Assembly: GCA_002418835.1 (NCBI GenBank)
Contig: DIEX01000018.1
Location: 293,118-357,117, forward strand
Length of the DNA stretch: 64,000 nt
From: Spirochaetia bacterium UBA5763
GTDB taxonomy: Bacteria > Spirochaetota > UBA4802 > UBA5550
Direction: 5' to 3'
Below are positions 44,169-52,886 of the stretch, one piece after another. The notes below the pieces were generated by a model. It was given only the letters and a program-made list of their open reading frames with translations, made no database searches and was not told where the DNA came from. How positions within the stretch are numbered: position 1 is the first letter of the stretch; every line of letters begins with the position of its first letter. The position numbers and the translations under genes were made by a program.

Positions 44169-44514
44169 TTCAAGACTCCAGGTTGAAGAATAAAAGCGCT
44201 ATTAAGATTTTAAGATTATACTAATGTGAACAGTTTTTGTCAAGAAATGTTATTATCATGTAATTAAGATAACCTGTATGGGAATATATCAAAAGCTTAC
44301 AGATTGCTGACCGTTTAGCAGGGTCCTTTATATAAAGAGACATAAATTTTTTTTGATATTTTAGAATTTTTTAAAATATTTTACTTATTTTATTAAGAAT
44401 AATTCCGAATAATATAATGAGAGGCTGCGGGAATTATTGCAGAGACATAATTCCTTAATAGAAGTAAAGGCAGCTGAGTTAATGCGACATAAAACTGTAG
44501 AAGGAGGCACATTG
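44169..44514. other. gene-free A/T-rich stretch
   Basis: 346 bases between the divergent MNT and the FlgM-like gene. It has long A/T tracts and a TCCGAATAAT sequence that only weakly resembles a FliA -10. No convincing promoter, repeat or gene was seen. Confidence 0.35.
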
Positions 44515-44889
44515 ATGAACGCTATTCATTTCCCAAGCTCAATAATTACCGGAAATAACGGCAGCAGAACGGAGATGGGCCGCCATGAGATCAAAAAGAA
44601 CAGCTTTGCGAAAACCCACGGCGGCAGTGATGTAATTGAAATCTCCGCAGAGGCAAAAGACAGGTTTGAAAAGGAAAACCTGGTGAGACTTGACAGGATA
44701 AGATTAAAAAAAGAGACAGACTACTACAGGAGAGAACTTGCTGAGTTCATAGATTTTAAAGAAGCGGACCTGAGAAATATTTACAGGCTTGATAAAATAA
44801 GGGACGCAAGGCGTAAACTTTATGACGGCTTGTATGACAATCCTCCTGATGAAATTTTAAAAAAACTGGTTGAAAAGCCTGATCTTTAA
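44515..44889 (+). CDS. flgM: possible anti-sigma-28 factor FlgM
   Basis: 124 residues. ATG 44515 has AAGGAGG seven bases before it; earlier in-frame TTG 44437 and ATG 44482 lack sites. The region SDVIEISAEAKDRFE and the C-terminal LDKIRDARRKLYDGLYDNPPDEILKKLVE resemble the FlgM pattern of a disordered N-terminus followed by a short helix pair that binds sigma-28. The protein is longer than most FlgM and the match is by eye only. A strong terminator overlaps its stop codon. Confidence 0.45.
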   Translation: MNAIHFPSSIITGNNGSRTEMGRHEIKKNSFAKTHGGSDVIEISAEAKDRFEKENLVRLDRIRLKKETDYYRRELAEFIDFKEADLRNIYRLDKIRDARRKLYDGLYDNPPDEILKKLVEKPDL

Positions 44890-44904
44890 GATCAGGCTTT
44901 TTTT
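44875..44904 (+). terminator. intrinsic terminator of the FlgM-like gene
   Basis: AAGCCTGATCTT and AAGATCAGGCTT pair exactly around one base, followed by a run of T. It includes the last two codons and the stop of the gene. Confidence 0.85.
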
Positions 44905-45065
44905 ATACGGAGTGAATTTAACGGTAACCAGTGCAGCCTTAAACGGTCAGAAAGAAAAATCTGTACTGACACAGAATTTAAAAAATAGATCGGAGTTTTC
45001 CGTAATATTGCATCCTGCGTGAGACTAAGTACGTAAAAATATAAATATAAAAGAGGTGAGCAAAA

Positions 45066-45443
45066 ATGGAAAACGAAGTTATTAAGAGATTTGCAATCGA
45101 TGTGCTGGGGTGTGGATGCGAAGATTCTGTGTTTAACAGAATTGATCAGAGCAGAAATTTCAGGCTCCCCTCCGGGATTACGCTCTCTTTACGAATTCTC
45201 ATAGGGGGGAAGCTGCTTATTTACATTGCTGAAAGTAATTCTGTATCGCCTGCGGATCTTAAAGCAGTGGTGCGTGACGGACTGGAGGAGCGGAATTCCT
45301 CCGGCTACAACAGGCTGCGGGTTGTGATTAAAACAGAGAGCCCTGATGCTGATACTCCGCGTTATTCAAAAAGTTTTAATGAAATAACAGTGAGGGATAA
45401 TAAAACACACCTGCATGTTTTAAACAGGAGTGAGTCTCTCTGA
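45066..45443 (+). CDS. unknown protein with a CGC motif
   Basis: 125 residues. It begins MENEVIKRFAIDVLGCGCEDSVFNRID and has alternating strands and helices with SGITLSLRILIGGKLLIYI in the middle. The two close Cys near the N-terminus could bind metal or be redox-active. A good ribosome site (AGAGGTGAG) precedes ATG 45066, and the GNAT gene begins right after its stop, so they are co-transcribed. No family was recognised. Confidence 0.68.
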   Translation: MENEVIKRFAIDVLGCGCEDSVFNRIDQSRNFRLPSGITLSLRILIGGKLLIYIAESNSVSPADLKAVVRDGLEERNSSGYNRLRVVIKTESPDADTPRYSKSFNEITVRDNKTHLHVLNRSESL

Positions 45444-45444
45444 T

Positions 45445-45930
45445 ATGAAAGCGGCGGCTGAAACAGATTTCCGGATTGGAGGTTTACGTGATCTGAATAT
45501 CCTCACAGATATGCGCCTGGCTTTTCTATCTGAACTCCGGTTCGGCTGCCGCACATCTACTGAAAACGAACTCAGAACCGCTGCAGAAAAATATTTCGCG
45601 CTGAATATAGAAGATAAAACATACATACCAGTTCTCGGCTCTTCATCAGGTAAAGCTGTGTGCTGTGCGGGGATACTCCTGTATGAATTGCCCCCGGCCC
45701 CCTGGAGTCTTAAACGTACCCAGGGGCATATCCTGAATTTCTATGTTGTTCCTGAAAGGAGGATGGAGGGTATAGGAACCGCTCTCATGGAATACATTAT
45801 CTCATATTCAGCTGATCAGAAAATATCCAGGCTTTTTCTCAATTCCACAAGGGAGGGGGAGAGAGTATACCGCAAGTGCGGCTTTGTCGAGTGTGATGAA
45901 GCAGCGCTGATACTGGATCTTATTAAATAG
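45445..45930 (+). CDS. GNAT-family N-acetyltransferase
   Basis: 161 residues. The acetyl-CoA-binding region is LNFYVVPERRMEGIGTALMEYIISYSADQ, a variant of the R/Q-x-x-G-x-G/A loop, followed by ISRLFLNSTREGERVYRKCGFVE, the usual C-terminal strand and helix. ATG 45445 follows the TGA of the upstream gene by one base; GTG 45430 is an alternative. The acceptor is unknown. Confidence 0.85.
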   Translation: MKAAAETDFRIGGLRDLNILTDMRLAFLSELRFGCRTSTENELRTAAEKYFALNIEDKTYIPVLGSSSGKAVCCAGILLYELPPAPWSLKRTQGHILNFYVVPERRMEGIGTALMEYIISYSADQKISRLFLNSTREGERVYRKCGFVECDEAALILDLIK

Positions 45931-45934
45931 ATTT

Positions 45935-46678
45935 TCAGATCCCCAGTTCCATGAGATCTGCTGCTGCGAACGATTCTGGGAATATCTCCCGTGCGGTTTT
46001 TTCAGCATCAGACCGCTCTTCCATGGTGATATACCTTGCAGCGTCAAAGTGGGCAAGAGCCAGGCGTTTTGCTCCCGACTCAAGGGCAATCCTTGCAGCA
46101 GTTTCAGGATTAAGGTGCGGCCATTCCGGATTGGACTCCCCCGGTTTGAATGCACATTCTGTTATGATGAGATCTGCTCCCTTCGCAAGCTTCACAGCGT
46201 TTTCGCAGTAACCTGTATCTGTGCAGAAGGCAACTGATTTATCGTCTGCTGTTATGCGGTATCCCAGGCATGGATCTGAGTGAAGCATCGGGAGGTATTC
46301 CAGGCCAAAGGGGAGGGCTCCGGAAGAAGCAGGGAGCTCGATGATTTTTGTATTGTACGAAAGTTTATCGAGCGGCACAGTGAATGGCCTGTTCACGAGG
46401 GTATTAATGACGCTTCGGGTCCCCTCCTGCCCGATGATGGTGAGTCCCTTTTCGCACTTGATTTTAGATAGTCCGTGAAGCCCTGAAATATGATCAAGAT
46501 GAAAATGGCTCAGCAGCAGGTAAAGAGGTTTTGTGTCATCGATATATTTATCCAGCCTGAAGAAACCGCTCCCCGCGTCTAAAACAATATCGCACTGCGA
46601 TGTCTTAATAAGCACACAGAGAGTGTTCCCTGTGGCAGTTTCAAACCAGCCGTTTGTCCCGAGAAATATTATCCGCAT
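45935..46678 (-). CDS. RNase Z-like metallo-beta-lactamase-fold hydrolase
   Basis: 247 residues. It starts MRIIFLGTNGWFETATGNT, in the manner of RNase Z and related enzymes, and has the zinc motif SHFHLDHISGLHGL. Later metal ligands appear as LPMLHSDPCLGYR, AFCTDTGY and LALAHFDAARY. It lacks the long exosite arm of tRNase Z, so a phosphodiesterase of other type is as likely. It is convergent with the GNAT gene. Confidence 0.82.
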   Translation of the reverse strand: MRIIFLGTNGWFETATGNTLCVLIKTSQCDIVLDAGSGFFRLDKYIDDTKPLYLLLSHFHLDHISGLHGLSKIKCEKGLTIIGQEGTRSVINTLVNRPFTVPLDKLSYNTKIIELPASSGALPFGLEYLPMLHSDPCLGYRITADDKSVAFCTDTGYCENAVKLAKGADLIITECAFKPGESNPEWPHLNPETAARIALESGAKRLALAHFDAARYITMEERSDAEKTAREIFPESFAAADLMELGI

Positions 46679-46771
46679 TTATAATCCTTATTTGAAAGAA
46701 ATATTCAGACCGGCAGCAGGTCTGTTATCTCAATGAAAGTAATATCTTTTTTCACGCAATAAAAATTTTTC

Positions 46772-46801
46772 TTGACCTGAATATCGTATTATCGCGATAT
46801 A
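46772..46801 (+). promoter_or_regulatory. promoter and ArsR operator upstream of the 46826 regulator
   Basis: TTGACC (46772-46777) lies 18 bases before GATATA. The spacer and -10 contain an inverted repeat, ATATCG (46781-46786) and CGATAT (46795-46800), a likely site for the ArsR protein that follows. Confidence 0.5.
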
Positions 46802-46825
46802 TAGATAATTTGGCGGATGTGTTAA

Positions 46826-47092
46826 ATGAAAAAGATAAATTATGAAAAAGAGAGTGAGTTTCTGAAGGCAATAGCTCACCCTGTGAGATTGAAGTTAATC
46901 GATATGCTCCTCTCAGATGAGTGCTGTGTCACTGAACTGACAGAGATTCTTAACCTTCCGCAGTCAACAATCTCCCAGCATCTCGGTATTCTGAAAAAAG
47001 CCGGAGCGCTTTATCCGTATAAGTCCGGAGTAAAGACCTGCTACAAAGTCAAAGATGATAAAGTGACCCGGATAATGGAGATACTGAAATAG
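46826..47092 (+). CDS. ArsR-family regulator
   Basis: 88 residues. The winged helix has AIAHPVRLKLIDMLLSDECCVTELTEILNLPQSTISQHLGILKKAG and the wing YPYKSGVKTCYKV. The Cys pair in DECCVTEL and a further Cys near the C-terminus resemble metalloid or metal ligands. The methyltransferase gene starts 3 bases after its stop, so it likely controls that operon. Confidence 0.88.
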   Translation: MKKINYEKESEFLKAIAHPVRLKLIDMLLSDECCVTELTEILNLPQSTISQHLGILKKAGALYPYKSGVKTCYKVKDDKVTRIMEILK

Positions 47093-47095
47093 ATC

Positions 47096-47721
47096 ATGGC
47101 GCGAATTGCCCCTTTCGAAAACTACAGCGATGACTACGATAAGTGGTTCACAGATAACAGCTCTGTTTATGAACTAGAGCTTGAGGCAGTGAGAGAGTTT
47201 ATCCCACTGATAAACGCGGCCTTGATGTTGGCGTGGGTACCGGAAAGTTCGCAATACCTTTCGGTATAAATATCGGAGTAGATCCTTCGTTCGAAATGGC
47301 AGTAAAAGCAAAGCGCAGCGGCATTGATGTTTCGCTTGCCGTAGCCGAAGCTCTCCCGTTTAAAGATGAAGTTTTTGATTTTGTACTTATGGTGACGTCA
47401 GTATGCTTTTTTGATGATGTAAGCGCCGCGTTTAATGAAGCATTCAGGGTATTGAAGCCCGGCGGTTCAATTATAATCGGGGTTGTTGATTCAGAAAGTG
47501 AATTGGGGAAGAGGTATATAGAGAAAAAGGAGCGCAGCAGGTTCTACAGGGAGGCGACTTTCTACTCTGTGCCTGAACTCACCGGCCATCTCGAAAATTC
47601 CGGTTTTTCAGATTTTGAGTTTAACCAGACAGTGTTTATGGAGGAGCAACCTTCCGGGGCAATTGTGAGGAAAGGTTACGGTGAGGGGAGTTTCGTTGTT
47701 ATCAAAGGGGTGAAGAGGTGA
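47096..47721 (+). pseudogene. SAM-dependent methyltransferase, frameshifted
   Basis: From ATG 47096 the frame reads MARIAPFENYSDDYDKWFTDNSS and LEAVREFIPLI, then ends soon after. The family sequence continues in another frame as RGLDVGVGTGKFAIPFG, the glycine-rich SAM motif I, up to the stop at 47721 with AEALPFKDEVFDFVLMVTSVCFF and ALNEAF-type motifs. One base is missing between about 47200 and 47225. It is either a recent pseudogene or a sequencing error; the rest is undamaged. No slippery heptamer is seen, so programmed frameshifting is unlikely. Confidence 0.82.
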
Positions 47722-47729
47722 ACTGATTT

Positions 47730-48053
47730 ATGGGAAAGAAGATGTCTGAACTGCTGCTGGAGGCGGTAAAGCTCTTTGAACTGGAAGATGAAACAAGCAT
47801 AAATGAGATCAACAAAAAATACAGGGAGCTCCTTTTTAAATGGCACCCCGACAGGTGCAGAGACAACTATGAAGAGAGCAAAGAGATGACTGACCGGATA
47901 ATACGGGCTTACAAAACTGTTATGATCTACTGCTCAAACTACAGAATTAAATTTGACTCTGAGTTTTCAGATAAAATATCCCCCACAGACACGCCCGATG
48001 AATTCTGGCATAAGAGATTCGGACATGACCCTCTGTGGGGATACACGAAATAA
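47730..48053 (+). CDS. J-domain protein
   Basis: 107 residues. The N-terminal J-domain has SINEINKKYRELLFKWHPDRC with the HPD that stimulates DnaK ATPase, and helix IV ESKEMTDRIIRAYKTVM. The short tail (KISPTDTPDEFWHKRFGHDPLWGY) is of unknown use. It lies in the ArsR/methyltransferase operon, 8 bases after the methyltransferase stop. Confidence 0.85.
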   Translation: MGKKMSELLLEAVKLFELEDETSINEINKKYRELLFKWHPDRCRDNYEESKEMTDRIIRAYKTVMIYCSNYRIKFDSEFSDKISPTDTPDEFWHKRFGHDPLWGYTK

Positions 48054-48074
48054 AAATAATTGAGGTTATACAAT

Positions 48075-48407
48075 ATGAAAAAAGTCGGAATAATAAGGTG
48101 TCAGCAGACAGAGGATATCTGTCCCGGGAGCACTGATTTTAAGGCCGCTGCAAAGGGTTCTCTTGCATTCGAGGAGTCCGGCCCTGTTGAGATAATCGGT
48201 TTTGTCTCGTGCGGCGGGTGTCCTGGTAAAAGAGCTGTGCAGAGAGCCAGCCTCATGGTGGATAGGGGAGCGGAGATCATTGCGCTTGCGTCATGTATTA
48301 CAAAGGGGAACCCTATAGGTTTTCCGTGCCCGCATCGTGAAGAGATGAAAGCTGCTATAGTAAAAAAAATCGGCAGTGAAATAACAGTACTCAACTGGAC
48401 TCACTGA
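48075..48407 (+). CDS. CGGC-domain protein
   Basis: 110 residues. CGGC domain (PF08821): MKKVGIIRCQQTEDICPGSTDF at the start, IIGFVSCGGCPGKRAV in the middle, ALASCITKGNPIGFPCPH later. Cys positions suggest metal or iron-sulfur binding; function in the family is unknown. It ends the operon led by the ArsR regulator. ATG 48075 has AGG upstream and is preferred over TTG 48060. Confidence 0.82.
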   Translation: MKKVGIIRCQQTEDICPGSTDFKAAAKGSLAFEESGPVEIIGFVSCGGCPGKRAVQRASLMVDRGAEIIALASCITKGNPIGFPCPHREEMKAAIVKKIGSEITVLNWTH

Positions 48408-48430
48408 CAGAACTCCCTTCAGTTTTTGAT

Positions 48431-48459
48431 TTGACTTGCCGTGAATAATCCTGTATAGC
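48431..48459 (+). promoter_or_regulatory. promoter of the 48502 membrane protein
   Basis: TTGACT (48431-48436), 17 bases, TATAGC (48454-48459), 42 bases before the start codon. Confidence 0.6.
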
Positions 48460-48501
48460 TACTGCATCATCTGCACTTAATTTAAGGAATGGGGGATTTT
48501 C

Positions 48502-48999
48502 ATGGCAAGGAGTACTGAACACGCCGCATTAATCTGCATTATATCAACACTAATCATGCTGGCAGGAGCAGCCGCAGGAATTTATTTTAATAAACCGCTT
48601 ATTGTTGTAATAGCGCTATTCCCCGCTGTTGTTTACGAAGTCTACAGGGTTCAGGGTGTATCAACTATATGGGCAAGCTGGGGTATGCTTGCAGTACTTG
48701 TTGCTGAGGTTGTTCTTATAATCGGGAAATTTAATTTCAATATTGCAAAATTTGCGGTGAAGTATATTCCGAATATCCCGGCAGTTGATATAAAGCTTGC
48801 AGGGCCTGTGGTAATGGGGTACTTTTCATATATCCTTATTAAAAGAACTGCGGGTATCTACACCAAATGGCTTGCTGTGATTATTCTTATCGGATGCCTT
48901 GGATTATTCTACTCGCTTGATCCCTCAATCTTCAGCAGGTTCACCGGGAAGGGACTTCAGGAGGGTTTGAAGAACCTGCCGGCTATTCCTCTTAAATAA
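48502..48999 (+). CDS. multi-helix membrane protein, unknown
   Basis: 165 residues with about five membrane segments (near 8-28, 31-47, 58-77, 96-113 and 120-137) and a short amphipathic tail (FTGKGLQEGLKNLPAIPLK). It has its own promoter and a terminator and is preceded by GGGGGA. No family recognised. Confidence 0.72.
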   Translation: MARSTEHAALICIISTLIMLAGAAAGIYFNKPLIVVIALFPAVVYEVYRVQGVSTIWASWGMLAVLVAEVVLIIGKFNFNIAKFAVKYIPNIPAVDIKLAGPVVMGYFSYILIKRTAGIYTKWLAVIILIGCLGLFYSLDPSIFSRFTGKGLQEGLKNLPAIPLK

Positions 49000-49030
49000 A
49001 AGCATTTCGTCAGTTCAATCCACAATAAAC

Positions 49031-49051
49031 AAGCCCGGGAGTACCGGGCTT
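49031..49051 (+). terminator. stem-loop after the 48502 gene
   Basis: AAGCCCGG and CCGGGCTT pair around GAGTA, followed by TTG rather than a long T-run. It separates the plus-strand gene from the convergent acyl-CoA dehydrogenase. Confidence 0.6.
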
Positions 49052-49081
49052 TGTCTGTATAGCTGAATATGGATTTTATTA

Positions 49082-50953
49082 CTACATCTCCACAGTCCCC
49101 GGAAATGCCTCCGCAAAAGCTTCAAGCGCAGGCCACTCATCGGAGAAGAGCGCGTCCATCATTCCGAAGAACTGAGGGAACTCCTCCCTGATAAAGAAGC
49201 GCGACGTCAACACCCGGCTGTAGTAGAATGCAGCCTCACGGTTGTCAGCAATTAAAGCTTTAAGTTCCGCACCTTTCCTGTCTCCGGCAATAGCCTTCAT
49301 TTTAGGATAAGATACAGCAAGGCTCCATACATGCATCCATGCTATTGCGAGCATATATATAGCTTTTCTGAAAGGAGTTGCCCCGGAAAGTATCTGGTGA
49401 AATTTCATTCCGGCAGCCATCCCTTTCATCTTTTCAACATATTCATCAAGCCTTGCAAGCCCTTTAATTACCGGGTCAATGTATTCCGCCGGAATTCCGT
49501 TTTTCCGTGCCAATTCAACTGATTCATTGATCCGCTTTTTAAATACACTATAATTATACTGACCCGGATTCATCAGGAGCTTCCGCATGACAAGGTCCAT
49601 TCCCTGGATCCCGTTTGCACCTTCAAACAGGCAGAGGATCTTGGAGTTCCTCATCATCTGCTCAATGGGGTAGTCGCAGCAGAACCCGTATCCGCCGAAC
49701 ATCTGCATTGCTTCAGATGTGATTAGCACGTTCCTGTCGCTGCACCCCGCTTTGCACACAGGCACAAGGAAGTCAACAATGGCACGTGCTTCTTTTGCTT
49801 CTTCACCTTGAAGTACTGTACCCAGGTCCATGTTGTAGTACATGTTGTAAATCAGCATCCTCTGCGCGTCCACATATGATTTTATCCAGAGTAGCATTCT
49901 CTGAACGTCCGGATGCTCGATGATCGGAACCATAGGCGCGGATGGATTGTTCATGTCCTTTAATGCAGATCCCTGGAGTCTCCCCTTTGAATATGACGCA
50001 GCGTGGAGATATGCCGCAGATGAAACACCCTGCGCCTGAACAGCGGTCCCCATCCTGAAATCATTCATCATCTGGAACATGATCTTCATCCCTTCACGTT
50101 CTTTACCCAGAAGAAAGCCCACGCATTCGCCATTATCTCCGAAACTCATGGAGCATGTAACGCACCCTTTAATCCCCATCTTGTGCTCAATCCCTGTGCA
50201 TTTGAGGTCATTCCGTTTTCCGGGATTGCCCTTCGCGTCAGGTAAAAATTTCGGCACGATAAATATAGATATCCCTTTAGTCCCCTCCGGGTCCCCTTCA
50301 ATCCTTGCAAGAACAGGATGAACCATGTTTGAATAAAAATCATTCTCCCCGGCAGAGATGAATATCTTCTGACCTGTTATGCGGTATGTGCCGTCAGGCT
50401 GCTTTACAGCTCTTGCGGTGAGGCGGCCTACGTCAGACCCCGCCTGTGTTTCAGTAAGGCACATTGTGCCCCCCCATTCACCTGCCATCATCTTCGGGAT
50501 ATATGTTTTCCTGAGTTCATCTGAACCGAAATTTGATATAAGCATCATTGAACCGTGAGCAAGGGCTCCCCACATAAGGAGAGGCTGGTGCGCTGCGCTT
50601 ATGAACTCTCCGCATGCAGCCCCAAGGGTTTGCGGCATACCCATACCGCCGATCTCCGGTGATTCAACTATACCGATAAATTCCGCATCGTAATAAGCTT
50701 TCAGCGGTTTTTTTACAGCATCAGGGAGAGTGACGTTTCCTGTTGCCTGGTCCCATGAACAGCCGATCCTGTCAGCGTCCGCAAAATGCGGGTAGCATTC
50801 TTTTACGGCAATATTTTCTATTAAGTCTAAAGTCGCCTCAAATGTATCGTGATCAAATGACGCGAACTTTTCGAACTGAGTCAGTGAATCGATATTCAGT
50901 ATTTCGAAAAGTACATATCTTAAATCACGCGGATCTAATACGGGATTATTCAT
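49082..50953 (-). CDS. acyl-CoA dehydrogenase
   Basis: 623 residues, the long FAD-dependent type. Family blocks: GGTMCLTETQAGSDVGRLTARA (FAD/substrate loop), HKMGIKGCVTCSMSFGDN and QMFGGYGFCCDYPIEQMMRNSKILCLFEGANGIQGMDL, where the Glu of FEGANGIQ is the catalytic base. A C-terminal helical extension of about 140 residues follows, as in the larger bacterial members. It oxidises an acyl-CoA of unknown chain. It follows the nitronate monooxygenase by 25 bases on the same strand. Confidence 0.92.
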   Translation of the reverse strand: MNNPVLDPRDLRYVLFEILNIDSLTQFEKFASFDHDTFEATLDLIENIAVKECYPHFADADRIGCSWDQATGNVTLPDAVKKPLKAYYDAEFIGIVESPEIGGMGMPQTLGAACGEFISAAHQPLLMWGALAHGSMMLISNFGSDELRKTYIPKMMAGEWGGTMCLTETQAGSDVGRLTARAVKQPDGTYRITGQKIFISAGENDFYSNMVHPVLARIEGDPEGTKGISIFIVPKFLPDAKGNPGKRNDLKCTGIEHKMGIKGCVTCSMSFGDNGECVGFLLGKEREGMKIMFQMMNDFRMGTAVQAQGVSSAAYLHAASYSKGRLQGSALKDMNNPSAPMVPIIEHPDVQRMLLWIKSYVDAQRMLIYNMYYNMDLGTVLQGEEAKEARAIVDFLVPVCKAGCSDRNVLITSEAMQMFGGYGFCCDYPIEQMMRNSKILCLFEGANGIQGMDLVMRKLLMNPGQYNYSVFKKRINESVELARKNGIPAEYIDPVIKGLARLDEYVEKMKGMAAGMKFHQILSGATPFRKAIYMLAIAWMHVWSLAVSYPKMKAIAGDRKGAELKALIADNREAAFYYSRVLTSRFFIREEFPQFFGMMDALFSDEWPALEAFAEAFPGTVEM

Positions 50954-50978
50954 AGCTGCTTCCTTTAGATAGTTTCTT

Positions 50979-51959
50979 TTAGAAAAATCTGCTTATTTTT
51001 GCAATCTGTTCCTGCGCCTCTTTCGCCATCCCTTCGATGACTTCTTTGCAGCTCTTTATGTCGTAAATTCTTCCAAGTGACTGGCCCATCATCATAGGTG
51101 CTACATCAACATCACCGGTTTCCCATGCTGTGCGGCATCTTTCACCTGTGATGAGCGGCGCAAGTTCCATTATGTTCGCTCCTTTTTTCTCGGCTTCAAG
51201 AATATCCTCTGCGCATTTGTTTTTTATCGCGCGCCCCTGGAGGTTGATCGATTTACAGATAAGTGTTGTGTCATACTCCTGACGTTTAATAATTTCATCT
51301 TTTATATTCTGGTGTACCTGGCATTCATGTGTAGCCATGAAACGTGTTGCCATCATTACACCCTCTGCGCCAAGAGCAAGAGCCGCTGCCATGGATTTTC
51401 CGTCAGCAATACCCCCTGTAGTTACAACCGGAATAGAAAGTTTTTCTGCTATTTTAGGAGTGAGAACCATTGTAGTGACATCATCTTTCAGAGGGTGTCC
51501 CCCTTCTTCTATACCTGCCGCGTATATTCCGTCATAGCCTGCCTCCTCAGCATGCTCGGCATGTTTGAGGCACCCGACTTTGTGAAACATCTTTACTCCC
51601 GCTTTCTTCAGCATTTCAACATATTGTACTCCGAGCTTGTCGATAGGTGTGCCCGAAACTTCGATACCGGCAACTTTCTCTTCGGCAATTATTTCAAGAT
51701 TTCTCCTGTGATCATCCATTGTTATGTGGAATGAAGGGAGAATTGTAACTCCCACCATGAACGGTTTGTCTGTGAGCTTCTTGGTCTCGCGGATTGCGTT
51801 TCTCAGTTCGTCGCCTGATTTGTAGTTCCCCGCTGTGAGGTTACCCATTCCACCTGCGTTTGAAATTGCAGCTGTAAGTTTAGGCTCGCCAACAAGGTAC
51901 ATGGCTCCGCATATAATGGGATATTTAATCCCGAACATTTCTGTGATTCTTGTTTTCAT
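50979..51959 (-). CDS. nitronate monooxygenase/enoyl-reductase-like flavoprotein
   Basis: 326 residues. TIM-barrel FMN enzyme with ISNAGGMGNLTAG, KVGCLKHAEHAEEAGYDGIYAAGIEEGGH, PVVTTGGIADGKSMAAALALGAEGVMMATRFMAT, which are nitronate monooxygenase/FabK features including the His of GGH. In this context, beside an acyl-CoA dehydrogenase and a TetR regulator, a role in fatty acyl or nitroalkane metabolism is possible. Substrate not determined. Confidence 0.88.
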   Translation of the reverse strand: MKTRITEMFGIKYPIICGAMYLVGEPKLTAAISNAGGMGNLTAGNYKSGDELRNAIRETKKLTDKPFMVGVTILPSFHITMDDHRRNLEIIAEEKVAGIEVSGTPIDKLGVQYVEMLKKAGVKMFHKVGCLKHAEHAEEAGYDGIYAAGIEEGGHPLKDDVTTMVLTPKIAEKLSIPVVTTGGIADGKSMAAALALGAEGVMMATRFMATHECQVHQNIKDEIIKRQEYDTTLICKSINLQGRAIKNKCAEDILEAEKKGANIMELAPLITGERCRTAWETGDVDVAPMMMGQSLGRIYDIKSCKEVIEGMAKEAQEQIAKISRFF

Positions 51960-52001
51960 CTTTTTCCTTCCTGGTAGTTTATTATTTCTGCAGACTCTCC
52001 G

Positions 52002-52586
52002 TCACGCAGTAAAACTCTTTTTAATTCCGGCCTTCATGAGCGCCATGTCGATTACATCTTTCCCCATGTTATACATGATGCTTATGGCTTCATTTTTGCT
52101 CACATCATCATGAATCCCCACGCATATAAGTGACGCAAGGCCGTGAGAAAAAATACTCATTCTGCGGAGCACCTCTTTCCTGTAATTCTCCGGCAGTTGT
52201 GAAAGGAGTTCGTCCCTGACAAGTTCAGCATAAAGCGCCTTCATGAACTGTGTAAGCAGATTCTTTGTGTCAGGGCTTTCGAGGATTAGTGCCCTGAACA
52301 GCTCTCTGTTCTCCTGCGCGAAGAGCACAAATCCTGTACCCATGTTAAGAAATACGCTTTTGGTATACGGCTTCAAACTATATTCAAGGGCAAGCTTTTC
52401 GCCACGCAAAAGCACCTCTTCCCGCAGCTGTTCCATATTTTTAAAGCATGAATAAACAGGAGCTGTGGATGAATTCAGTTCCTCCGCAACGCGGCGGGCT
52501 GTGAAGTCACGGAATCCGCTTTTTTTTGCCAGCTCAAATGCGGCGTTAATAACATCTTCTCTTAAAAAAATCGTTTTTGGAGGCAT
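52002..52586 (-). CDS. TetR-family repressor
   Basis: 194 residues. The N-terminal helix-turn-helix has REDVINAAFELAKKSGFRDFTARRVAEELNSSTAPVYSCFKNMEQLREEVL. The C-terminal ligand domain is helical. It lies 42 bases before the nitronate monooxygenase on the same strand, so the three genes form an operon. A near-perfect palindrome stands upstream of its start. Confidence 0.9.
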   Translation of the reverse strand: MPPKTIFLREDVINAAFELAKKSGFRDFTARRVAEELNSSTAPVYSCFKNMEQLREEVLLRGEKLALEYSLKPYTKSVFLNMGTGFVLFAQENRELFRALILESPDTKNLLTQFMKALYAELVRDELLSQLPENYRKEVLRRMSIFSHGLASLICVGIHDDVSKNEAISIMYNMGKDVIDMALMKAGIKKSFTA

Positions 52587-52612
52587 TTCAACTCCGGAAT
52601 TAATTACAAGTA

Positions 52613-52634
52613 TTAAATAACATACGTTATTTAA
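52613..52634. promoter_or_regulatory. TetR operator palindrome
   Basis: TTAAATAAC and GTTATTTAA (9 bases each) around ATAC, 27 bases before the TetR start. Size and symmetry fit TetR-type operators, implying autoregulation of the fatty-acid set. Confidence 0.7.
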
Positions 52635-52886
52635 AGTGAGGTTCTGTCAAGATTTTTTTTGGAATTGGAGTTGTTTCATGTTAATGTAAAATATGCTCAC
52701 TTCCGACACGGCTCATCCCCGATAGAGAATTTTAATTGTGCGTATGCCCCCAGCCGATAGATTATCATCTTTTATATACTTAGAGCAGTTTCCCCGGAGG
52801 GAGATAGATAATTCTCGGGTTAAAATAAAGGGTTGACCTGATTAATGGGCGATATTTAATTTAACTATATAATAACAGGGGGTAAC

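Noticed and set aside
47200..47230. Programmed ribosomal frameshift in the methyltransferase
   Set aside because: No slippery heptamer or following pseudoknot is evident; one missing base is simpler.
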